Assembly: GCF_001865575.2 (NCBI RefSeq)
Contig: NZ_CP017565.2
Coordinates: 124,001-188,000, forward strand
Direction of reading: 5' to 3'
Source: Paraburkholderia sprentiae WSM5005
Lineage (GTDB): Bacteria; Pseudomonadota; Gammaproteobacteria; Burkholderiales; Burkholderiaceae
DNA length: 64,000 nucleotides
Each line of letters starts with the position of its first letter. Within the stretch, counting starts at the first letter, position 1. The position numbers and the translations under genes are program-made. The notes under the pieces were generated by a model. The model made no database searches. It saw only the letters and a program-made list of their open reading frames with translations, and was not told the DNA's origin. This document shows, one piece after another, positions 58,181 through 64,000 of the stretch.

Positions 58181-58330
58181 GCATTTAACCTTGACGTCAG
58201 CGAGTGGGGCGAGGCATTCGCCGGCAACCGCATCCTCCGTGCCGCTACGCTCGACCGTCTACGCCACGGTGCCCACCGCATCGTGCTTGACGGCGACAGC
58301 TTCCGGTCACCCAAACCGATGCCCGAACAC
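58181..58330 (+). pseudogene. istB: IS21-family IstB, C-terminal fragment
   Basis: About 50 codons reading NLDVSEWGEAFAGNRILRAA-TLDRLRHGA and VLDGDSFRSPKPM, the C-terminus of IstB of the IS1326-like branch. With the istA fragment at 57563 it marks one internally deleted IS21 copy. Confidence 0.7.
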
Positions 58331-58499
58331 GATAAAACTCGCGGGGGACACTTGTCGCCCCGACGGATCGGTCTGCTTTGCTTGATCTGGATCATGGTTT
58401 GCCTCGATTCAGTTGTGCGACAGTTAGCCGCGCAATTTCGAGATGACAAAGACGGGTTTGTGAAACAGACTTGGACATCGATTGAGTAAGGAGAATCAC

Positions 58500-59288
58500 A
58501 TGGCAATTGCGCACAATCGCCTTACCGCGCCACAGACCGACACGTTTCGGCCTTCGACAACGGCTTCGCGGACGAAGCCCATGGGTTCGAGTGGCACGTC
58601 ATGCAAGACCTGCACGATGCGTCCGTTTTGCGCGGTGAACCCCGATGAGCTCGCCTGCGACCGGCAAATGGACGACCTCGTTCTCGGCTATCGCCACGTG
58701 AGAAAAGGCGAAGCATTGCACCGCGCGGGCGATTCATTTTGCAACGTCTATGCGGTTCGCACGGGATCGTTCAAGAAGCTCTCGCTGCTTCCGGACGGGC
58801 GGGACCAGGTCACTGGGTTTTATGTTGCCGGCGATCCGATGGGCTTGGACGGCATCGCTACTGGCCATTATGCAAGCGACGCCATCGCCCTTGAAGACAG
58901 CAGCGTATGCGTGATGCCGTTCCATCTGCTCGAGTGGCTGAGCCGGGAAGTCAAAGCGGTGCAGAGTCACGTCTACCGAATGCTCAGCGCGGAACTCGTG
59001 CGGCAACGCGGTGTCAGTACGCTGCTCGGCACGATGGCGGCCGACGAGCGGGTTGCGTCGTTTCTTCTGGATCTCTCGCGGCGTTGGCGGGCACGCGCCT
59101 ATTCGCCGACCGAATTCATCTTGCGAATGACGCGCGAGGAGGCCGGCAGCTTTCTCGGGTTGAAGCTGGAGACGGTCAGCCGCATATTGTCGAGGTTCCA
59201 GAGGCAGAGGCTCATCACCGTGAACGGTAGAGAAATCCGCATCCTCGACTTCGCCGGATTGAGCAAGGTCGCTAGTCTTTCGGCCTGA
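58500..59288 (+). CDS. fnr: FNR-type oxygen-responsive regulator
   Basis: 262-residue CRP/FNR-family activator. ATG 58500 has AAGGAG 7 bases upstream. The N-terminal cluster ligands are SCKTCTMRPFC (C-x2-C-x5-C), with a fourth Cys in DSSVCVMPF after the cyclic-nucleotide-like barrel. This is the 4Fe-4S FNR arrangement. The recognition helix reads LGLKLETVSRILSRF with the E-x-x-S-R FNR specificity residues. It is therefore a direct oxygen sensor, expected to bind TTGAT-N4-ATCAA sites. Its position near nifA suggests microaerobic control of symbiotic genes. Intact. Confidence 0.92.
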   Translation: MAIAHNRLTAPQTDTFRPSTTASRTKPMGSSGTSCKTCTMRPFCAVNPDELACDRQMDDLVLGYRHVRKGEALHRAGDSFCNVYAVRTGSFKKLSLLPDGRDQVTGFYVAGDPMGLDGIATGHYASDAIALEDSSVCVMPFHLLEWLSREVKAVQSHVYRMLSAELVRQRGVSTLLGTMAADERVASFLLDLSRRWRARAYSPTEFILRMTREEAGSFLGLKLETVSRILSRFQRQRLITVNGREIRILDFAGLSKVASLSA

Positions 59289-59486
59289 GGTAAGAAAGCG
59301 GCTTCCAACGCGGACAGGTCCGGTTGTTTCATGAATCGCATCGCTTGTCCAATCCGTTCGTGACTCCCCCAGAATCCCCCGAATGGAAATCGTCCGCGTG
59401 TTTTCGCACCATGATTCGGTCAAACCAGTGCGCAGAGCCGGGGGCGGCGATGCGATTTAGTCGCCTGATCGCTCCACGCGTTCCTG

Positions 59487-59867
59487 ATGTCTTACTTGAC
59501 CCAAATCAAGGCGCAGGCAGACGGTGTTCGATACGCTTGCGTCCATTTAAAGACGAGAATGATGGTTCGCCGGGAAGCCATGCCGAATCACACGTTGGAT
59601 GTCGAAATCGGACGACTTGTATCGTGGCCGATACTGGAGTTCATGCTGCAGACGACCGTAAGGCACGCTGCCATGCAGATGGCGGCGCGCCGGTGCCTCC
59701 TTGAAAGCCGGATGCGTCATATCGGCGTGCTGGGCGAGCAGCATACGCTGATCGGGCCGCTTGGCTTGTCCGGGCCCGACCGCTGGCCGGCAGGCCCGTT
59801 CCTGGTCCAACCAGAGGCGTATCAGCTGTCCTCGGCCCGACAGGGTGTTCACCATTTCGAACCATAG
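59487..59867 (+). CDS. Hypothetical protein
   Basis: 126-residue open frame that I do not recognise. It includes VRREAMPNHTLDVEIGRLVS and QTTVRHAAMQMAARRCLLES, possibly helical, and ends QGVHHFEP. No signal peptide and no clear ribosome site before ATG 59487. It lies between fnr and a group II intron relic and could be a gene fragment. Confidence 0.35.
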   Translation: MSYLTQIKAQADGVRYACVHLKTRMMVRREAMPNHTLDVEIGRLVSWPILEFMLQTTVRHAAMQMAARRCLLESRMRHIGVLGEQHTLIGPLGLSGPDRWPAGPFLVQPEAYQLSSARQGVHHFEP

Positions 59868-59995
59868 CGGTGTTCAAAGGAGTGTTTCCATGCCGGGTCA
59901 AAGGGATTGGCTTCGCCACGGATTTACGTATGTTGCCGGATTGGGACGTCGGATGCTTTGCGTAGCCTCGTCCCGGGTTCCCTTCTGCCGTTAGT

Positions 59996-60638
59996 TCACC
60001 AGTATCGCGGACAATACCCAGTGCCGCGTTCCTTCACGATGGAAGTATCGCGCTCTGATCCATCGTGCGCCCTTGCACGGATGCCGCCCGCAGCACCACT
60101 TTCACAACGCCTGCCAGATGGCAGCGTCGACTGCGCTATATATTGTTTCGAGACCAAGCATCGATGACAGTTCGACCAGCCATCGATGATCGGGCTGAGC
60201 AGGCCGATGAGAGTGACCTGTTCGGCCGATGCATTGTCGTTGATGACTGAGCGCACTGTCACTAGAAACGTTTGAACATTCTGTTTTGATGGCTTGATGA
60301 GTAGCTTGCCGTTCGGATATTTTCGAATGTTATGCCCGAGAAATCGAACCCTTGCAAGACGTGCGTGATCCTGGTCTTTCCGGAGAGAGCGTCAGTCCGC
60401 GCTCCTGCAGAAAGACCCCGACCAGTGGCTTGACCTCGTCTTCCAGCAACTCTTTCGAGTAACCGGTGATCAGAAAGTCATCGGCATAGCGAACCAGACT
60501 GAGGTAGCAATTAATGAGGGACGACGCCTGTAATCGGCTGCACCTGGAGTAGACAAATTGCAGTTTGAGCGACATCAATTGGACTCGCGTTCTTGGCGGA
60601 ATCCGCGCGGCGAGATGGCAAGAGGAGAAAATAGGCAA
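59996..60638 (-). pseudogene. ltrA: Group II intron reverse transcriptase/maturase remnant
   Basis: Minus-strand reading SLVRYADDFLITGYSKELLE, with the catalytic YADD box, then GVFLQERGLTLSPE. A frameshift gives KTRITHVLQGFDFSGI, another IRxYPNGKLLIKPSKQNVQT-like sequence. Then come VTVRSVINDNASAEQVTLIG and SPIIDGWSNCHRCLVSK, the maturase (domain X) region. The finger domain upstream and the C-terminal endonuclease are missing. It is a degraded intron ORF next to nifA. Confidence 0.8.
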
Positions 60639-60668
60639 ATCAAGGCACTATAGTTTCACCGCCCTGCC

Positions 60669-62564
60669 ATGAAAAGACGTTATCTCTTGAAGTCAGTCCG
60701 TGAAATTGGGCGCGAGATCGAGGATGATATGCAACACAATACTCGTAAATCCGAACAAGGTGACAGGGAGGATGGCCCCAACAACGGAGACGTCGTCATG
60801 CTGCATATCGCTTCCGTACGCGAAAGGCGTATCTCAAAGTCCGAGACGGACCACGCGGTCCCTATTGTGCAGTGGTACGAGAGCGCGCTTACCGGCATCT
60901 TGGAAATATCGAAGGTACTCACCGCCCCCTGCCGGCTCGAAGTCATGTTGGCCAACGTCGTCGATCTCCTGCAATCGTTTGTGCAGATGCGGCTCGGTAT
61001 CGTCTCTCTCTTCGACGATGATGGCGTACCGGATATTACCGTTGGTGCCGGCTGGGGCGAAGGCAGCGATGAGCGCTACCGGATGCGCCTGCCGCAGAAG
61101 GCAATTGACCAGATCATGGCGACGGACAGGCCGCTCGTCGCCGAAGACGTAGCGGTGCATTCGGGCTTCAGTACCGCCGACATGGGCGTGCTCGGTGCTT
61201 CCGACAACGTGCGAGTGTCGTTCATCGGCGTTCCTATTCGCATCGACGCAAAAGTCGTGGGCACGCTGACCATCGACCGCATCCTGGATAACGGGGCGAA
61301 TCTCCGGCTCGATTACGACGTGCAGCTGCTTTCCATGATGGCCAACCTAGTGGGGCAGACGGTGAAGCTGCATCGCTTATTTAAGAGCGACCGCGACCGA
61401 CTGATGGCGGGGAGGGACGGGCTGCAAAAACAATTGTCCGAGCTCAAGTACCCTGCACAGGAGCGTAAGAAGTTTCAGGTCGAGGGGATCATTGGCGACA
61501 GCCCGGCGCTGCGCGGCCTGCTCGAGAAGATCGCGGTGGTAGCTAAATCGAACAGCACAGTTCTCTTGCGCGGGGAATCCGGTACCGGGAAGGAGCTGGT
61601 CGCCAAGGCCCTTCACGAGCTGTCGCCGCGAGCCAAGCGGCCCTTCATCAAGCTCAATTGCGCGGCGCTCCCTGAGACGGTGCTGGAATCCGAATTGTTC
61701 GGTCATGAGAAGGGTGCCTTTACCAGCGCCTTCAATTCGCGCAAGGGGCGCTTCGAACTCGCCGACAAGGGGACGCTGTTTCTGGACGAGATCGGCGAGA
61801 TCTCGGCCTCGTTCCAGGCAAAGCTGCTGCGCGTCCTGCAGGAGCAAGAATTCGAGCGAGTCGGCAGCAACCAGACCATTAAGGTCGATGTTCGCGTGAT
61901 TGCCGCCACGAATAAGAACCTGGAAGACGCGGTGGCAAGGAACGAGTTCCGCGCCGACCTTTATTATCGCATCAGCGTGGTTCCCTTGCTGCTGCCGCCG
62001 TTGCGTGAAAGGCGCAGTGATATTCCGCTCCTCGCCGTTGAGTTTCTCAAGAATTTCAACAGCGAGAACGGCCGTACCCTGACCTTCGATGCGAGTGCGA
62101 TTGAAGTATTGATGAACTGCGGTTTTCCCGGCAATGTCCGCGAGCTCGAAAATTGCGTGCAGCGAAGCGCGACCTTGGCGCCGGGACCAGCGATCGTGAG
62201 AAACGACTTTGGTTGCTGCCACGGCCAGTGCCTGTCCGCGCTGCTGTGGAAGAGCGGATCGGACGAAATCGCGCTGCAGCCCGGGCGAATCGTACCAGTG
62301 CCCGGGAAGCCGGCTACGCCTCGGGTTGAGGCTGTTACGTCGGGCGCAATTGCGGTCCAGCCTGTCGGCAGCGAGAGGGCTCCGTTAACGGCTGGTGGGG
62401 CAGTCCTCGGAAGTGATGCGAAGATGACCAACCGCGAGCGTCTCATCGCCGCCATGGAAAGATCCGGCTGGGTGCAGGCAAAGGCGGCGCGGCTGCTTGG
62501 ACTGACGCCGCGCCAGATTGGCTACGCGCTGAGAAAATACGGTGTCGAGATCAAGCGTCTCTGA
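60669..62564 (+). CDS. nifA: Nitrogen-fixation activator NifA
   Basis: Up to 631 residues. ATG 60669 has no ribosome site; ATG 60798 (588 residues) has GGAGA upstream and may be the real start. A GAF domain spans about residues 75-235. The sigma-54-interacting AAA+ domain follows, with Walker A GESGTGKE, Walker B TLFLDEIGE and a GAFTGA loop that here reads GAFTSA. The linker carries C-x11-C-x19-C-x4-C (from NCGFPGNVRELENC to FGCCHGQC), which marks the oxygen-sensitive NifA of rhizobia. The C-terminal helix-turn-helix is AKAARLLGLTPRQIGYALRK. Target: the TGT-N10-ACA site before nifV. Confidence 0.95.
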   Translation: MKRRYLLKSVREIGREIEDDMQHNTRKSEQGDREDGPNNGDVVMLHIASVRERRISKSETDHAVPIVQWYESALTGILEISKVLTAPCRLEVMLANVVDLLQSFVQMRLGIVSLFDDDGVPDITVGAGWGEGSDERYRMRLPQKAIDQIMATDRPLVAEDVAVHSGFSTADMGVLGASDNVRVSFIGVPIRIDAKVVGTLTIDRILDNGANLRLDYDVQLLSMMANLVGQTVKLHRLFKSDRDRLMAGRDGLQKQLSELKYPAQERKKFQVEGIIGDSPALRGLLEKIAVVAKSNSTVLLRGESGTGKELVAKALHELSPRAKRPFIKLNCAALPETVLESELFGHEKGAFTSAFNSRKGRFELADKGTLFLDEIGEISASFQAKLLRVLQEQEFERVGSNQTIKVDVRVIAATNKNLEDAVARNEFRADLYYRISVVPLLLPPLRERRSDIPLLAVEFLKNFNSENGRTLTFDASAIEVLMNCGFPGNVRELENCVQRSATLAPGPAIVRNDFGCCHGQCLSALLWKSGSDEIALQPGRIVPVPGKPATPRVEAVTSGAIAVQPVGSERAPLTAGGAVLGSDAKMTNRERLIAAMERSGWVQAKAARLLGLTPRQIGYALRKYGVEIKRL

Positions 62565-63052
62565 AAGGACTGCCTGACTTGCGGCGTGTCGGGGCCGCGA
62601 CATCGCGACTGAGGCGAATGGCTCTGACAAGTCAAATCTGGATTTGACGTGGACGTTGGCACGATCACGATCGTGGATGGCACGACAGGTTAGAGCGTGG
62701 TCGGCAAAGCCGGGAATGTCCGAGCACCGTCGAGTGCGCGAAAGCGACAAGGAACCGACCAGCGAAACCCGTCAGGCTCAGCGGCACAGCCACCTTGAAA
62801 GTCCGAATGTACGGTTGCAATCTACCTACCCATCATCATCGATTGAAAAGTTGGCAAACTGGCGGCGTCCATGTACTGACATTCGTTGAGTCGAAGTTGG
62901 GATCGACGGCGGCTGGCCGCAATGGCCAACATTAAGACATTCAGTAAAAGCGATTAACAACGCAAGTTTGTTCCTCACGCATCACTACCCGTCTACCTGG
63001 CCCGGCTTTATTCCGCCAAGGTATCGTGTGAGAATTCGCCCGGAATTCCTCA
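62565..63052. other. Intergenic, no gene seen
   Basis: About 490 bases between convergent nifA and the IclR pseudogene. A perfect ACGATCACGATCGT-like inverted repeat lies near 62661-62674. No coding frame or known site is supported. Confidence 0.4.
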
Positions 63053-63714
63053 CTATCTCCGCCCGGAGTCCAGTCTCTCGCGGGGCATGGTCAGCGTAAT
63101 GACACCGGCGAGTTGCCCGGACGGGCCGAACACCGGCGCGGCGATACCTGTCAATTGCGGATCGAGGTCTCCTGCTAAGGCGATGACCTGCTGGCGGCGG
63201 ATCTGTTGACCGAGTGCCTCGTTGCCCTCATGGCAGTAGGCTTGCAACACCCGGCCTCCTGTGCCACGATCCAGCGGCAGTAGCTCGCCCACGCGGATGT
63301 GATCTCGCACAGGCTGTGGCGAGTCGACGCGATACAGGCATAGCCGTTGCGCACCTTGACGTACGTGAAACGCGGCGCTTTCACGGGTTGCGGCCACCAG
63401 TTCCTGCAGCACGGGCATCACCAGCGACTCGCTGGAGGACGATTGCGCATGGACGGCATGCAGCCTTGCGACGCCGGACCCGAGCACGTAGCAGCCATCG
63501 GCGCGACGTACCACGAGATGCGCATGTTCCAGCGACGCGCGCAGGCGCAGCACGGTGCTCTTTACACGCGCGTGCGTTCCGCGAGCGCGCTCAATGACAG
63601 CACGGGCGTGCCGTTGCCGAAGGAAGCCAGCAGGGTCAGCGCACGGTCGACTGCTGCCACGCCGGCTGCCAGATTGTCGTCGGCCAACGATGCGATGGCG
63701 GGCTGTTTGGACAT
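63053..63714 (-). pseudogene. IclR-family regulator with one frameshift
   Basis: ATG 63714 opens MSKQPAIASLADDNLAAGVA, VDRALTLLASFGNGTPVLSL and SALAERTRV. The helix-turn-helix is interrupted by a single-base loss, giving a stop near 63562. The next frame continues KSTVLRLRASLEHAHLVVRR and the ligand domain (SLVMPVLQELVAATRESAAF, GGRVLQAY, GIAAPVFGPSGQLAGVITL). Apart from the one-base lesion the gene is complete, so the damage is recent or could be a sequencing error. Confidence 0.8.
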
Positions 63715-63725
63715 CGTGCTTCTCC

Positions 63726-63999
63726 TCAGACGGACCGTTGCAGCAACGCTTCCACTGCGCCGAAGCCGATGTGATCCGCCGGATCGAGCTGCCGTAGTTG
63801 TGCGACCAACTGTGTGGCGGTTTCGCGTTCGCCGCGCCGCAGGCCGATGAAGGCGAGCGCCTTTAGCGTGAACAGCCAGAAGCAGGCGGGACCGGGCGCG
63901 TGGAAGTTCGCGTCGCCGGCTTGTACCATCCGCCAGTTCTCATTCAACCCGGCGGCATGCGCAGATGCTATTAGTCCCAGATGGGCCGCGTGCTCTGCC
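63726..63999 (-). CDS. nif-associated protein paralogue (5' end outside window)
   Basis: The C-terminal 91 codons of a protein homologous to the one at 49089-49574. LGLIASAHAAGLNENWRMVQ is followed by DANFHAPGPACFWLFTLKAL, GLRRGERETATQLVAQLRQL and DPADHIGFGAVEALLQ. The frame is open to the window edge, so TTG 63947 is not the start. It ends 11 bases before the IclR start. Function unknown, placed beside nifA. Confidence 0.7.
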   Translation of the reverse strand, partial: AEHAAHLGLIASAHAAGLNENWRMVQAGDANFHAPGPACFWLFTLKALAFIGLRRGERETATQLVAQLRQLDPADHIGFGAVEALLQRSV

Positions 64000-64000
64000 T

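Noticed and set aside
62661..62674. Second sigma-54 promoter suggested by TTGGCACG near 62657
   Set aside because: The matching TTGC -12 element is absent at the required distance.

Overview
The window reads as accessory DNA of a GC-rich Burkholderiaceae bacterium, most likely a Paraburkholderia-type beta-rhizobium. This rests on a LigD remnant, an AAHS transporter, PAAR and LprI-like proteins, and above all nodulation and nitrogen-fixation genes next to many insertion-sequence scars. I cannot fix the species or replicon, and I saw no rRNA, tRNA, CRISPR array or replication origin.

Region by region. 0-2.3 kb: a decayed ligD pseudogene, an integrase fragment and one copy of a dispersed repeat. 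2.4-7.8 kb: a LysR regulator divergent from a cupin / aldo-keto reductase / zinc alcohol dehydrogenase operon, then a truncated FAD/NAD(P)-binding protein and a zeta-type glutathione transferase. 7.8-13.4 kb: TetR regulator, DMT exporter, class III CoA-transferase, a broken hydrolase, a LysR regulator, a truncated CmcJ/NvfI-like gene and a short tandem-repeat array. 13.5-23.2 kb: a catabolic cluster (tannase-family lipoprotein esterase, TetR repressor, acyl-CoA ligase, nitroreductase-family protein, SDR, aromatic-acid transporter, thiolase). The esterase and the ligase share a near-identical promoter/operator layout, so they look co-repressed. 23.5-25.1 kb: a scar of IS66, IS21 and possible IS5 pieces plus a hydrolase tail. 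25.3-35.5 kb: a chemoreceptor and an island of small exported proteins (DUF4087, LprI/DUF3298-like, two paralogues, one fused in frame to a PAAR domain) split by an IS1182 element. 36.0-38.8 kb: a zinc-type locus (His-rich protein, WD40 protein, COG0523 GTPase missing its P-loop). 38.8-42.6 kb: an IS21 element with a defective istB and a broken IS5 transposase.

42.6-64 kb is a symbiosis region in visible decay. nolO-nodS-nodU lies downstream of a nod box and divergent to nodD1. After it come a small nif-associated gene, fixX and fixC pseudogenes and an intact nifV with a NifA/sigma-54 promoter. Then come a glutamine synthetase fragment, a truncated nodC, and intact nodB and nodA. A second nodD with its own nod box follows, then IS remnants, an FNR regulator, a degenerate group II intron ORF, nifA with the oxygen-sensing cysteine motif, a frameshifted IclR regulator and a paralogue of the nif-associated gene. 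Regulators (nodD x2, nifA, fnr) and their binding sites are intact. Key effectors are lost or damaged: nodC lacks its catalytic C-terminus, nolO lacks an active-site block, and fixA and fixB are absent between nifV and the fixC remnant. As it stands this locus could not by itself make a chitin-backbone Nod factor.
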